60,626 nucleotides of DNA from Gammaproteobacteria bacterium (GCA_013286085.1 JABDGK010000008.1:1-60626); one strand, 5' to 3'. Counted from the stretch's first letter, positions 1 through 9,421 are shown. Notes: a model not told the origin generated them from the sequence alone. Translations and numbers: made by a program.

Positions 1-1
1 G

Positions 2-118
2 TTTGGTGATATTCATATGCACGCAGAAGGTGTGATGTTTTACACGAAAGTCAAAACGGTGACGCAACGTTGGTTGCAACAGACAAAAGGCAGTGAGTTT
101 ACTATCCCAACACATTAG
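2..118 (+). pseudogene. mmsA: mmsA 3' end (C-terminal 38 residues), separated from its 5' part
   Basis: The open frame enters from the left edge and ends at TAG 116-118. The peptide starts FGDIHMHAEG, continues VMFYTKVKTVTQRW and ends FTIPTH. This is the standard C-terminus of CoA-acylating methylmalonate-semialdehyde dehydrogenase, which oxidises methylmalonate semialdehyde to propionyl-CoA in valine catabolism. The N-terminal 385 residues of the same enzyme lie on the opposite strand at 257-1423 and stop just where this part of the family would continue. The two pieces therefore look like one gene split by an inversion whose second breakpoint lies left of base 1. A complete second copy upstream cannot be excluded from this window. 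Confidence 0.75.
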
Positions 119-133
119 AAATGGATAAATATT

Positions 134-301
134 ATGATGCAAGTCGGATTTATTGGCTTAGGCCATATGGGAAAACCCATGGCGTTGAATTTGTTACAAG
201 CAGGTTTTGCGGTCAAGGTGTTTGATGTTGTTGAGTCTGCCGTGCAAGAACTCGTTTCACACGGGGCCAAAAATTTCTTCTTTATAAATTCGCATCGCTG
301 A
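134..301 (+). pseudogene. mmsB: mmsB 5' fragment (3-hydroxyisobutyrate dehydrogenase N-terminus)
   Basis: An ATG pair at 134 and 137, 15 bases after the mmsA stop, opens a frame reading MQVGFIGLGHMGKPMALNLL. This is the Rossmann dinucleotide-binding start (GxGxxG-type, GLGHMG) of 3-hydroxyisobutyrate dehydrogenase, the NAD enzyme that precedes MmsA in valine breakdown. Homology stops after about 45 residues, at ..QELVSHGAK near 270. The frame then runs through antisense mmsA sequence to a TGA at 299-301. The junction shares CACGGGGCC with mmsA on the other strand. The native order mmsA-mmsB is still visible in the 2-270 block. No strong Shine-Dalgarno is visible. It is non-functional as written. 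Confidence 0.75.
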
Positions 302-1423
302 TGTGACATTATCAAATAAACTACCACCCATGTAAAAACCCTTCTCATGGCCTTTGGGTTTAAATGCACGACCATCCACCACTAAACTTGCGCCTTCATT
401 TACACCCAAATCAATGTAGGATCTCACACGTTCCCAATGTTGTTGTGAAACCAACGGACCCATTTCAACATCCGGTTGTGTCCCGGGTCCAATTTTCAGT
501 TGTTGCACCCGTGGAATTAATTTTTTTATCAGTGCATCAGCGACGTTATCACCCACCGCCACCGCAACAGAAATCGCCATGCAACGTTCGCCGGCAGAAC
601 CATAAGCAGCACCCACAATGGCATCCACCACTTGCTCAATATCTGCATCTGGCATCACAACACCATGATTCTTTGCACCACCAAACGCTTGTACGCGCTT
701 ACCGTGTGCTGTACCTGTGTGATAAACAGATTCTGCGATGTGCGTTGAGCCTACAAAACTAATTGTTTTCACATCCGGATGACGTAACAATACATCAACC
801 ACTTCTTTATCACCTTGCACGACATTCAACACGCCATCCGGTAAACCCGCTTCTTTTGCTAATTCCGCTAAGCGAATTGCACAGGATGGATCTCTTTCTG
901 ACGGTTTTAAAACAAATGTATTCCCAGCGGCAATCGCCATCGGGAACATCCACAAAGGAATCATGGCAGGAAAATTAAATGGCGTAATACCAACGCAGAC
1001 ACCCAGTGGTTGGCGAATGGAATAACAATCAACATCCGTTGCCACATTTTCAGCATAACTACCTTTTAACAAGTTAGGCATACCACAAACAAAATCGACG
1101 AGTTCAATACCTCGCTGCACAGAACCGCGTGCATCACTTAGCGTTTTACCGTGTTCTTGTGTCACTAAACGAGCGAGTTCATCGAGATGTTTTTCTAAGA
1201 GGGTTTTATATTGGAAAAAAATACGTGCGCGACGTAATGGTGGTGTGGCAGCCCAAGCAGGAAAAGCCGCTTTTGCTGTGGCAATCGCATTTTCAACCGT
1301 GGTTTTATCTGCCATGGCAACGTGGCCAATCACATCGCCTGTTGCTGGATTATAGATTGCTTGGATACGTGAATGATCTGAAACTGATCTGCCATTGATA
1401 AAATGTACAACTTGATAACTCAT
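257..1423 (-). pseudogene. mmsA: mmsA 5' part, truncated CoA-acylating methylmalonate-semialdehyde dehydrogenase
   Basis: This aldehyde-dehydrogenase-family protein of 388 residues begins MSYQVVHFINGRSV. It has the GITPFNFPAMIPLWM segment near residue 150, the FVGSTHIAE cofactor region and the catalytic cysteine in GSAGERCMAIS. The MmsA/IolA family usually has about 500 residues. This frame stays homologous up to KEEIFGPV, then meets TGA within two codons because the sequence continues into reversed mmsB. About 95-110 C-terminal residues are missing, and their last 38 codons lie on the + strand at 2-118. It may be an inactive remnant, one orientation of a flipping segment, or an assembly flip. 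Confidence 0.8.
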
Positions 1424-1454
1424 AAGAACGGTCCTTTGTTATGTATATAAAAAT

Positions 1455-1538
1455 CGTAAACGTGCCCGCGTGCGTGCCCGTGCCCGTCTTTTTTCTACTA
1501 ACAACTTAAAAACGGGCACGCACGCGGGCACGTTTACG
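1455..1538. repeat. Perfect 27-bp inverted repeat with a 30-base loop
   Basis: The left arm (1455-1481) and right arm (1512-1538) are exact reverse complements, built on tandem CGTGCCCG-like units. The loop contains a T-run. The element lies in the divergent gap between mmsA and the permease gene, so it is not a simple end-of-gene terminator for either. A degenerate relative (GTGAACGTGCCCGTTTTT) lies near 51990. The G+C-rich arms contrast with the AT-rich flanks, which suggests a mobile palindromic repeat. Confidence 0.85.
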
Positions 1539-1647
1539 AAGAGCCACCAATTTTTTATGCATAGACCCTACGGTATTGTAAGCAAATTTCCTACTAACGT
1601 CATTAATATGGTATTTTAAAAGAAGTGATTACCCAAGGATGAGTACT

Positions 1648-3021
1648 ATGAACTTATTCCGCAAGAAATCCATTGCATCGATTGCATCTCAGCAAGAGAC
1701 ATTGCGTCGATGCCTCACCGCATTTGATCTGACTTTATTAGGCATAGGCGCTATCATTGGCGCGGGGGTATTTGTTTTAACAGGTATCGCTGCGGCAACC
1801 AAAGCAGGGCCCGCTATTTCTTTCTCGTATGTTATCGCTGGTTTCGCCTCCATGTTTGCGGCCTTGGCTTATGCCGAGCTTGCGACCAGTATCGGTGGCT
1901 GTGGTAGTGCGTATAATTATTCTTATGTGGTATTTGGTGAATTGATTGCTTGGATTATTGGTTGGGATTTAATTTTAGAATATACCTTGAGTGTGTCAAC
2001 CGTCGCTATTGGCTGGTCAGGCTATGTGAAAGATGCACTGCTCACGCTGAATATTCATCTACCCGATCACTTACTCAAAAATCCTTTTGATGGTGGGATC
2101 ATCGATTTACCCGCTTTTTTAATTATTTTTGTCTTGGCTATTTTATTATGTCTCGGTGTAAAACACAGTGCTCGTTTTAATGCTGTCATTGTATTTATAA
2201 AACTACTTACGATTGCGGTATTTATTGCTGTTGCCTCGCAACATGTGAAAATCAGTCATTGGAGCCCCTTTTTCCCATTCGGTTGGCACGGTGTGATGCA
2301 AGGTGCTGCACTAGTATTTTTTGCCTATATTGGTTTTGATGCACTTTCCACAGCGGCCGAAGAAACCATCAATCCACAACGTAATTTACCCATTGGTATT
2401 ATTGCTTCTGTAATAATCTGCACGACTATTTATATCGCTGTCGCAGCGCTACTAACGGGTATTGTCTCTTATACAACGCTAAACGTGAAATCACCGGTGG
2501 CAGAAGCACTGCTGCAGATAGGCTCTCCCATTGCGTCTGGCATTGTCGCGGCAGGTGCAATCGCTGGGCTAACTACGGTTATGTTAGTCATGTACTATGG
2601 CTTAACCCGCATATTTCTTGCTATCACACGCGATGGCTTGTTGCCCAATGTCTTTGCGGATGTCAATGCACAGACTCACACACCGATTAAAATTATTTTA
2701 ACCAGCGGCATCCTCATCGCATTGATTGCCGGACTCATACCAATCGGGTCAGTCGCCGAACTGGTCAATATTGGGACATTATCTGCGTTTACCCTCGTCT
2801 GTGCTGGCGTCATTGTATTACGTAAACGACAACCCATACTCACCAGACCATTTCGGTTACCGTGGAGTCCCCTCATTCCATTATTGGGTGTCATTTTCTG
2901 TGTTTATTTAATGGCTAATTTAGCCATTGTGACTTGGATAGGCTTTATCCTCTGGACTACACTAGGACTGATCATTTATTTCACTTATAGCAATAAACGT
3001 AGCTTATTGAATAATCAATAA
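1648..3021 (+). CDS. APC-superfamily amino acid permease (CAT/YfnA type)
   Basis: This is a cytoplasmic-membrane transporter of 457 residues with about 12 hydrophobic segments. The first is the APC signature GIGAIIGAGVFVLTG, which unwinds to bind the amino group of the substrate. The FFAYIGFDALSTAAEE motif near residue 230 and the NPQRNLPIGI loop are typical of the cationic amino acid transporter (CAT) branch, so a basic or neutral amino acid is the likely substrate. An earlier in-frame ATG at 1639 overlaps the Shine-Dalgarno AAGGA (1635-1639). The ATG at 1648 has correct spacing and is preferred. The gene stands alone, divergent from mmsA. Exact substrate is not determinable here. Confidence 0.88.
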   Translation: MNLFRKKSIASIASQQETLRRCLTAFDLTLLGIGAIIGAGVFVLTGIAAATKAGPAISFSYVIAGFASMFAALAYAELATSIGGCGSAYNYSYVVFGELIAWIIGWDLILEYTLSVSTVAIGWSGYVKDALLTLNIHLPDHLLKNPFDGGIIDLPAFLIIFVLAILLCLGVKHSARFNAVIVFIKLLTIAVFIAVASQHVKISHWSPFFPFGWHGVMQGAALVFFAYIGFDALSTAAEETINPQRNLPIGIIASVIICTTIYIAVAALLTGIVSYTTLNVKSPVAEALLQIGSPIASGIVAAGAIAGLTTVMLVMYYGLTRIFLAITRDGLLPNVFADVNAQTHTPIKIILTSGILIALIAGLIPIGSVAELVNIGTLSAFTLVCAGVIVLRKRQPILTRPFRLPWSPLIPLLGVIFCVYLMANLAIVTWIGFILWTTLGLIIYFTYSNKRSLLNNQ

Positions 3022-3128
3022 AAATAATAAGTTACCCTAATTTGATTATATTTTATACTTGTGTTACCCGCCTCAATCCCATAGAATGGCCGCATATTAT
3101 AAGAAACATACAAAACGCGGAATAAAAC

Positions 3129-4652
3129 ATGGCTCAAAGTCGGTTCATGCGTGGCTTAAAATGGCTAAAAAAAGCAGCCATTCACACTCATAGAGCGTTA
3201 CCCGGTGCTGCCAAAGTCGCTGCGATGATGGGGAACGGTGTATTTATTGCCGATAAATGTGCTGGCTGGATTTTGCGTACCAAAGATGGTTTGAGCACAC
3301 CGTTAGGTATCATTCTTGCTATCACTTTTAGTGCTGGTGCAGCTATCGATAATATCATTGGCCGCGCCTTCGCCATGTATAGACAGGAAAACTCTACAGA
3401 TATCCCTACCATTCAATCACCCACAGAAGCACAGACTACAGACCCAAAACCGAGTGATATCGCTAGAAATGCCACTTGTTGTTACCCTGGCATTGACCCA
3501 GGCTCTTGCACCAAAGACATAGCCTATAAGTTATTACAAATATTCAACCTGCTTTATATGACCAACAGCGGCATGGGTGGATTCTTAAGCGGATTTTCAC
3601 TCGCTCAGTTAGTTGCTAAAACACCCGGACTCGAATTCGATAGCACATGTGATGCATCACACAGTTCTTACGCAGTAATCTCCATTACCCATATAGCCGC
3701 TTTGTATTTAGCGTATAGCTCTATGCTTGCTTTTTTGAAATCAAATCGCGTTCGCATGCGAGAATCCTTTGTTGAATGGATTATCCAGGGACACTGGCGT
3801 GAATTTGGCGCGTTAACGTATCTTGAAACGTTTAGCAGTGTCAGTATCAATACTATTGGTATTATTTTTAGTAACAAGCACACCTTAGAACTATTAGAAA
3901 AAAATAGTTTGTGTCACCTGAATGCCTCACTACCGACTGAATTTATCCAAACGCAATCGTGGGAAGCAGCTCTATCTAACGTCGCAACAACTTCAGCGAA
4001 TATGCTACCGCCTATTCATAAACGCCGTATTAACAGAACCAAAAAAGAATTGAATGAACTACTTGAAGACGTGCCTGAATTTAAACCTTGGAAATACATC
4101 ATTCAAGTAGGCATCGCTCTTTCTGCTTTAGGTACTGCTATCGGTAGTGTTGTTGCAACAGCGAAATTACCCGAATCCATCAATCCAGATTTGCAAGACA
4201 CCGATATTTCATATCAGTGGTGGATGATAGGGTTGGCAGTGATTGCTGGTTTCTTGACATTGCGTAGTCAACATGCCACCAGCACTGAAAGTTATCTCCA
4301 GGAATTGGAAGCGCGAAAAAAAATAAACCGCGTTATTTCAAATACCAATCTACAGGCGTTGCTGCTTGATGGAAGTCAGGAAGACCAGCCTCCACTGACT
4401 CTCACTGTTGACTCGATGACAAATCAATCAGATGACAATGTACCTGATATAACTATGCTTGCTAATTCAGCAGATCATATCGTTCCTAATGCATCGCCAT
4501 TCGGTGCGATTGTTATTCATAGTACCGACAGACTTTCAACGTCACCGAGTGCAACTCTATTTGGCGCAACTAATCCAGCAAATCCGAATGCGGTTGGTAT
4601 TCAAAAAGAGCCGGCCATACGACAACAATTAGCTGGTAAATTCAGCCTATAG
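3129..4652 (+). CDS. Orphan multi-pass membrane protein, 507 residues
   Basis: No family is recognised. The N-terminus is basic (MAQSRFMRGLKWLKKAA). Hydrophobic stretches lie near residues 30-80, 160-180, 190-210, 230-250, 330-350 and 365-385. Between them is a Cys-bearing loop (ATCCYPGIDPGSC) around residue 115. After the last membrane segment comes a short charged helix (SYLQELEARKKI) and a Ser/Thr/Asn-rich tail of about 100 residues. Membrane hairpins plus a polar disordered tail are common in secreted effectors of intracellular bacteria, but nothing here proves secretion. It is monocistronic, and a palindromic repeat starts five bases after the stop. Confidence 0.7.
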   Translation: MAQSRFMRGLKWLKKAAIHTHRALPGAAKVAAMMGNGVFIADKCAGWILRTKDGLSTPLGIILAITFSAGAAIDNIIGRAFAMYRQENSTDIPTIQSPTEAQTTDPKPSDIARNATCCYPGIDPGSCTKDIAYKLLQIFNLLYMTNSGMGGFLSGFSLAQLVAKTPGLEFDSTCDASHSSYAVISITHIAALYLAYSSMLAFLKSNRVRMRESFVEWIIQGHWREFGALTYLETFSSVSINTIGIIFSNKHTLELLEKNSLCHLNASLPTEFIQTQSWEAALSNVATTSANMLPPIHKRRINRTKKELNELLEDVPEFKPWKYIIQVGIALSALGTAIGSVVATAKLPESINPDLQDTDISYQWWMIGLAVIAGFLTLRSQHATSTESYLQELEARKKINRVISNTNLQALLLDGSQEDQPPLTLTVDSMTNQSDDNVPDITMLANSADHIVPNASPFGAIVIHSTDRLSTSPSATLFGATNPANPNAVGIQKEPAIRQQLAGKFSL

Positions 4653-4656
4653 AAAT

Positions 4657-4689
4657 CGTAGGGTGGACAAAGTACCGCGTGTCCACCGG
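4657..4689. repeat. Palindromic repeat family A, copy 1
   Basis: The core is CGTAGGGTGGACA .. GTGTCCACC, with a degenerate right end. The same core recurs at about eight places in the window, always between genes. This copy lies between the convergent orphan membrane gene and HMG-CoA lyase gene. Confidence 0.85.
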
Positions 4690-4709
4690 CATTTGCGTAA
4701 ATCAATAAG

Positions 4710-5615
4710 TTATTTATTTCTACTAGAGAATGCAACATTGACTTTTGATTGTGAGGGCCGCTTCAGAAACCCGGAAATAAATTGTCCCACAGCAATTAGC
4801 TTTTCAAGATCAACACCTGTCTCAATCCCCATTCCATTTAACATATATAACACATCTTCGCTCGCCACATTGCCAGAAGCACCTTTCGCATAAGGACAGC
4901 CACCTAATCCCGATACGGAACTATCAATCACACTCACACCGTGCTCTAGCGCCACATAAATATTTGCTAATGCTTGCCCGTAAGTATCATGAAAATGCAC
5001 CGCGAGTTTTTCAACCGGAATCTTTTTCATGACTGTTTCAAGCATGGCAGCTGTTTTTTTCGGTGTACCCACACCAATCGTGTCACCGAGAGAAATTTCA
5101 TAACAACCTAACTGAATCAGTTTCTCGGCAAGATCGGCAACAGCATGCGGGGAAATATCACCTTCATAAGGACAACCTAACACACAGGAAATATAACCAC
5201 GCACACGTAAATTATGTTTTTTTGCAACGGGCATCAATTCCGCAATACGTGCTAAACTTTCTGCTACCGTACAATTCGTATTACGTTGGCTAAATTTTTC
5301 AGAAGGAGTGCAAAATAAAGCGATTTCTTTTACATCGACAGTTAATGCACGTTCCAATCCTGTCAAATTAGGAATTAATACGGGATAACTGATATGCGCT
5401 TTTTGATTAATTTTTGAGAACACCTCGTGATTATCGGCAAGCTGAGGTACCCATTTAGGCGAAACAAAACTGGTGGTTTCAATGACTGATAATCCTGTTG
5501 CAGAAAGTCGATTAATAAATTCAATTTTCACATCGGTTGGAATAGTCATGGCTTCGTTTTGTAAACCATCCCGCGGGCCGACTTCGACTAGTTTGACTTT
5601 GGTTGGGAATGGCAT
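4710..5615 (-). CDS. liuE: Hydroxymethylglutaryl-CoA lyase
   Basis: This cytosolic enzyme cleaves HMG-CoA to acetoacetate and acetyl-CoA, the last step of leucine degradation. The 301 residues carry the N-terminal TIM-barrel motif VEVGPRDGLQNE, the metal-binding HFHDTYGQALAN near residue 205 and the signature GLGGCPYAKGASGNVASED near 235, which includes the active-site cysteine. Length is normal. A GGAG Shine-Dalgarno precedes ATG 5615. It is the last gene of the bkd-liu operon, 57 bases after the hydratase gene, and repeat A copy 2 lies in that gap. The acetoacetate could feed the acetoacetyl-CoA-synthetase-like enzyme encoded at 44687-46729. Confidence 0.93.
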   Translation of the reverse strand: MPFPTKVKLVEVGPRDGLQNEAMTIPTDVKIEFINRLSATGLSVIETTSFVSPKWVPQLADNHEVFSKINQKAHISYPVLIPNLTGLERALTVDVKEIALFCTPSEKFSQRNTNCTVAESLARIAELMPVAKKHNLRVRGYISCVLGCPYEGDISPHAVADLAEKLIQLGCYEISLGDTIGVGTPKKTAAMLETVMKKIPVEKLAVHFHDTYGQALANIYVALEHGVSVIDSSVSGLGGCPYAKGASGNVASEDVLYMLNGMGIETGVDLEKLIAVGQFISGFLKRPSQSKVNVAFSSRNK

Positions 5616-5634
5616 GATAACTCCGCAGTATATT

Positions 5635-5660
5635 GGTGGACACGCTGCGCTTTGTCCACC
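5635..5660. repeat. Palindromic repeat family A, copy 2, inside the operon gap
   Basis: GGTGGACACGCTGCGCTTTGTCCACC lies between the hydratase and HMG-CoA lyase genes. This is the position where a carboxylase alpha-subunit gene usually sits in liu operons. Confidence 0.85.
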
Positions 5661-5672
5661 AGAATTTATTAA

Positions 5673-6461
5673 TTATTTTCCTACAAACTCTGCCTGGCGT
5701 TTTTCGTTAAACGCTAGAATACCTTCTTCACGATCTTTTGTTGGGAGCAAACCATTATAGGCTTCTAGTTCATAAGCAAAGCCGGATTTCAAATCCATAT
5801 GCTGCGACATATTTAAGGCTTTTTTCGCTTGCTGCACCGCTAATGGGGCATTTGCAGAAATTTTATGTGCGGTTAGTAATACCTCTGTCAGCAATTGATC
5901 GGGTTCACACACTTTATTAACAATACCCCATTCAAATGCTTGCAGAGCGAAAAAACTATCTGCCGTATAAGTTAATTCTTTTGCACGACGCAAGCCCGCC
6001 GCACGCGGTAAATTTTGTGTGCCTAATGCACCAGGCATAATACCAATCTTCACTTCAGACTGTGCGAATACCGCATTCGTTGCGGCATAAACAAAATCAC
6101 TGGCTAACGCCAACTCCAAACCACCACCAAACGCATAACCATTGACTGCAGCAATAATGGGAATGGTGCAATCCAACATAGCCCGCATCGCTTGTTCAAA
6201 TACAATATGTTGTGCATGCCAAGTTTCCAATGTGATGGTATTTCTTTCTTTTAAATCAGCACCCGCACAAAATGCCGGTGCGGCACCTGTTAACACCACA
6301 CAGCGAATTTTATCCGGATTCACGCACAATTCTTGCCACAAATCCCGTAATTCACGCATCATCACACTATTAATTGCATTACGAGCGTCAGGACGATTCA
6401 ACGTGACAATCAGAACATGCTTATCTTTCTTTAGCATTAAAGTTTGGAAATTCATATTCAT
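5673..6461 (-). CDS. liuC: Enoyl-CoA hydratase family, probable methylglutaconyl-CoA hydratase
   Basis: This 262-residue crotonase-fold protein probably hydrates 3-methylglutaconyl-CoA to HMG-CoA in leucine breakdown. Seen features are the N-terminal LNRPDARNAI, the oxyanion-hole segment FCAGADLKER near residue 65 and NGYAFGGGLELALASDF near 110. The family's two catalytic glutamates fall around the GGGLELAL and AQSEVKIGIMPG segments. Start ATG 6461 has AGGA about nine bases upstream and lies two bases after the carboxylase stop, so the genes are translationally close. Assignment to methylglutaconyl-CoA rather than another enoyl-CoA comes from operon position. Confidence 0.88.
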   Translation of the reverse strand: MNMNFQTLMLKKDKHVLIVTLNRPDARNAINSVMMRELRDLWQELCVNPDKIRCVVLTGAAPAFCAGADLKERNTITLETWHAQHIVFEQAMRAMLDCTIPIIAAVNGYAFGGGLELALASDFVYAATNAVFAQSEVKIGIMPGALGTQNLPRAAGLRRAKELTYTADSFFALQAFEWGIVNKVCEPDQLLTEVLLTAHKISANAPLAVQQAKKALNMSQHMDLKSGFAYELEAYNGLLPTKDREEGILAFNEKRQAEFVGK

Positions 6462-6463
6462 AA

Positions 6464-8071
6464 TTACATCCTAAATAACCCAAATTGTGTTGGTAAAATT
6501 GGCGCGTTTAATGTAGCAGAAAGACTTAATCCCAATACTTTACGTGTATCCACAGGGTCAATCACACCATCATCCCACAAGCGCGCACTAGAATAATAAG
6601 GATGACTTTGCCGTGCATATTGCGCGAGAATCGGCGCCTTCAAACGTTCATCTTGCTCTGCAGTCCATGTTTCCCCAAGACGTTCTTTTTTCTCACGGGT
6701 AACTTGTGCTAACACATTCGCTGCTTGTTCGCCGCCCATCACGCCGATCCGCGCGTTAGGCCACATCCACAAAAATCGTGGCTCATAAGCGCGGCCACAC
6801 ATTGCGTAATTCCCTGCACCAAAACTACCACCGACAATAACCGTTATTTTAGGTATTTTTGCACAAGCAACAGCCGTTACTAATTTCGCTCCATGTTTCG
6901 CAATACCTTCAGCTTCTACTTTGCTACCGACCATAAAGCCTGTAATATTTTGTAAGAAGATCAGCGGAATACCGCGTTGGCAGCATAACTCAATAAAATG
7001 CACACCTTTTAATGCGGCTTCCGAAAATAAAATACCATTATTCGCAATAATCCCAACAGGCATCCCATATAAATGCGCAAAACCACAAACGATGGTTTTG
7101 CCGTATTGCGCTTTAAATTCATCAAATTCAGACGCATCGACAATGCGTGAAATAATTTCACGAATATCAAATGGGTAACGTGCATCGGCAGGAATAACAC
7201 CATAAATTTCTTGGCTATTGAAAGTCGGTTCTTGTGGTTCACGCAATACTAAAGAGATCTTTTTCTGATAATTTAAATTAGCAATCACACGACGCGCAAT
7301 ACGCAATGCATCTTCATCATTTTCAGCATAGTAGTCAGCCACACCGGAAACACGACAATGCACATCTGCGCCACCTAAGGCTTCTGCTGTCACAACTTCA
7401 CCTGTGGCAGCTTTCACTAACGGCGGACCGGCTAAAAAAATTGTCGCTTGGTTTTTTACCATGATAGATTGATCGGCCATCGCAGGAACGTACGCACCAC
7501 CTGCTGTGCAAGATCCCATGACAACGGCAATTTGCGGAATGCCTTGGCTTGACATGTTGGCTTGATTGAAGAAAATGCGGCCAAAGTGATCTTCATCTGG
7601 AAAGACTTCATCTTGTTTTGGTAAAAACGCACCGCCAGAATCAACGAGATAAATACAGGGTAACCGGTTAGTTTGCGCAATTTTCTGGGCACGTAAATGT
7701 TTTTTGACGGTAATGGGATAATACGTACCGCCTTTCACCGTTGCATCGTTCACAACAATCATGCATTCGATACCCATCACTTTACCAATGCCAGTGATAA
7801 TACCACCTGCTGGTAATGCATCATCATACATTTCATAACCTGCAAATGCGGAGAGCTCCAAGAAATCCGTCTCTGGATCTAACAATAACTTAATACGTTC
7901 ACGCGGCAATAATTTCCCATGTTGAAGGTGGCGCTCACGTGCAACTTTACCGCCGCCGGCTTCATTAAAAGCTAATTTTTTTTTGAAATCATCCACAGCC
8001 GCTTGCATGACTGCTGCATTACGCTGAAAGATTTCTGATTTAGCGTCTACTTGTGTTGGCAATGTCGTCAC
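6464..8071 (-). CDS. liuB: Methylcrotonyl-CoA carboxylase beta subunit (carboxyltransferase)
   Basis: This is the carboxyltransferase half of 3-methylcrotonyl-CoA carboxylase, which moves CO2 from carboxybiotin to methylcrotonyl-CoA. The GTG start at 8071 follows AAGGGAAA and lies 13 bases after the preceding stop. An earlier ATG at 8113 would overlap isovaleryl-CoA dehydrogenase and is not preferred. The 535 residues show paired crotonase-like carboxyltransferase domains. Motifs include [48 protein letters not shown] and [18 protein letters not shown]. It needs a biotinylated alpha subunit, and no alpha gene is present in this window. It could also act on a related acyl-CoA, but the neighbours favour methylcrotonyl-CoA. 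Confidence 0.9.
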   Translation of the reverse strand: MTTLPTQVDAKSEIFQRNAAVMQAAVDDFKKKLAFNEAGGGKVARERHLQHGKLLPRERIKLLLDPETDFLELSAFAGYEMYDDALPAGGIITGIGKVMGIECMIVVNDATVKGGTYYPITVKKHLRAQKIAQTNRLPCIYLVDSGGAFLPKQDEVFPDEDHFGRIFFNQANMSSQGIPQIAVVMGSCTAGGAYVPAMADQSIMVKNQATIFLAGPPLVKAATGEVVTAEALGGADVHCRVSGVADYYAENDEDALRIARRVIANLNYQKKISLVLREPQEPTFNSQEIYGVIPADARYPFDIREIISRIVDASEFDEFKAQYGKTIVCGFAHLYGMPVGIIANNGILFSEAALKGVHFIELCCQRGIPLIFLQNITGFMVGSKVEAEGIAKHGAKLVTAVACAKIPKITVIVGGSFGAGNYAMCGRAYEPRFLWMWPNARIGVMGGEQAANVLAQVTREKKERLGETWTAEQDERLKAPILAQYARQSHPYYSSARLWDDGVIDPVDTRKVLGLSLSATLNAPILPTQFGLFRM

Positions 8072-8084
8072 GGACTTTCCCTTT

Positions 8085-9242
8085 TTAGTTTTCAGCAAAC
8101 AATTCTCTCCCAATCAACATTCTGCGAATTTCTGATGTACCTGCACCAATTTCATATAATTTCGCATCACGCAACAAACGTCCTGTCGCAAATTCATTAA
8201 TGTAACCATTGCCGCCTAAACACTGAATCGCTTGTAATGCCATCCAGGTGGCTTTTTCAGACGTATACAGAATAACACCCGCAGAATCTTTCCGCGTTGT
8301 TTCACCACGATCGCACGCTTGTGCAACCGCATATAAATACGCACGTGAAGACATTAAGGCAACGTACATGTCTGCAAGTTTCGCCTGCATTAATTGAAAT
8401 TCACCAATCGCTTTGCCGAATTGTTTGCGTTCATGCACGTACGGCACAACCACATCCAGACACGCTTGCATAATACCAACGGGACCTGCGGCTAATACCA
8501 CACGTTCAAGATCCAACCCACTCATTAACACTTTCGCACCTTTGCCTTCTTTTCCTAACAGACTACTGACAGGCACATGACAATTTTCAAAAACAAGTTC
8601 GCAAGTATTCGAACCGCGCATGCCAAGTTTATCGAGTTTTTGTGCGGTCGAAAAACCAGAAAAACTTTTTTCAATTAAAAAAGTACTTAACCCTTTGGAA
8701 CCTGCTTCTTTATTTGTTTTTGCATACACCACTAAGACATCGGCATCAGGACCATTAGTAATCCACATTTTGGTGCCATTCAAAATATAATGATCACCGT
8801 GTTTTTCGGCACGTAATTGCATGCCCATCACATCGGAACCAGCACCTGCTTCACTCATCGCTAAAGCACCGACATATTCACCACTGCATAATTTCGGTAA
8901 AAAACGTTTCTTTTGTGTGTCAGTGCCATTCAGTGCAATTTGATTCACACATAAATTAGAATGCGCGCCATAGCTTAAACCAATTGATGCCGATGCACGG
9001 CTAATTTCTTCCATTGCGATAGCATGCTCGAGGTAACCTAAGCCTGAACCACCATATTCTTCATCCACCGTAATTCCCAACAGGCCCATATCACCCAGCT
9101 TCTTCCACATACCCTTGGGAAACGTATTAGTATGATCAATTTCTTCAGCGAAAGGCGCGATTTCGGTTGCAGCAAAATCACGTACAGCTTCACGCAACAT
9201 GTCTGCTGTTTCGCCAACATTAAAATTTAAATATGAAGTCAT
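8085..9242 (-). CDS. ivd: Isovaleryl-CoA dehydrogenase
   Basis: This FAD-dependent acyl-CoA dehydrogenase of 385 residues oxidises isovaleryl-CoA to 3-methylcrotonyl-CoA, passing electrons to ETF. Motifs include the FAD/substrate loop [32 protein letters not shown], the middle-domain [10 protein letters not shown] and the C-terminal [32 protein letters not shown]. The isovaleryl branch uses a glutamate contributed from an earlier helix as base, consistent with the [13 protein letters not shown] segment. The frame extends upstream to 9410, but that extension translates palindromic repeat D. ATG 9242 gives the normal N-terminus ([16 protein letters not shown]) and has a purine-rich Shine-Dalgarno. 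Confidence 0.93.
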   Translation of the reverse strand: MTSYLNFNVGETADMLREAVRDFAATEIAPFAEEIDHTNTFPKGMWKKLGDMGLLGITVDEEYGGSGLGYLEHAIAMEEISRASASIGLSYGAHSNLCVNQIALNGTDTQKKRFLPKLCSGEYVGALAMSEAGAGSDVMGMQLRAEKHGDHYILNGTKMWITNGPDADVLVVYAKTNKEAGSKGLSTFLIEKSFSGFSTAQKLDKLGMRGSNTCELVFENCHVPVSSLLGKEGKGAKVLMSGLDLERVVLAAGPVGIMQACLDVVVPYVHERKQFGKAIGEFQLMQAKLADMYVALMSSRAYLYAVAQACDRGETTRKDSAGVILYTSEKATWMALQAIQCLGGNGYINEFATGRLLRDAKLYEIGAGTSEIRRMLIGRELFAEN

Positions 9243-9280
9243 GGTGTCTTTTCCACTTGTCACTTTGTTGAAGAATTCAT

Positions 9281-9400
9281 TCTCCCTTCTCCCGCTTACG
9301 GGAGAAGGGCTGGGGATGAGGGTCTTGACGTTGAAAATATCATGAATCGTGCAGAACATCAGCACCCTCACCCTAACCCTCTCCCACTGGTGGGAGAGGG
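9281..9400. repeat. Composite palindromic repeat family D (two hairpins facing each other)
   Basis: The left hairpin (9284-9309, CCCTTCTCCCGC/GCGGGAGAAGGG-type) is followed by CTGGGGATGAGGG. The right hairpin (about 9378-9400, CCCTCTCCCA/TGGGAGAGGG) is preceded by CACCCTCACCCTAA. The two halves are inverted copies around an about 50-base centre, a MITE-like layout. It fills the gap between E2 and isovaleryl-CoA dehydrogenase inside the operon. A single half-copy lies at 16916-16941. Confidence 0.85.
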
Positions 9401-9421
9401 AATAATTCATGCTTGATTAAT

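Noticed and set aside
1455-1538. Rho-independent terminator
   Set aside because: It lies between divergent gene starts and lacks a suitable trailing T-run.
9243-9410. N-terminal extension of isovaleryl-CoA dehydrogenase
   Set aside because: The extra 56 codons translate the two hairpins of repeat D. ATG 9242 gives the family start.
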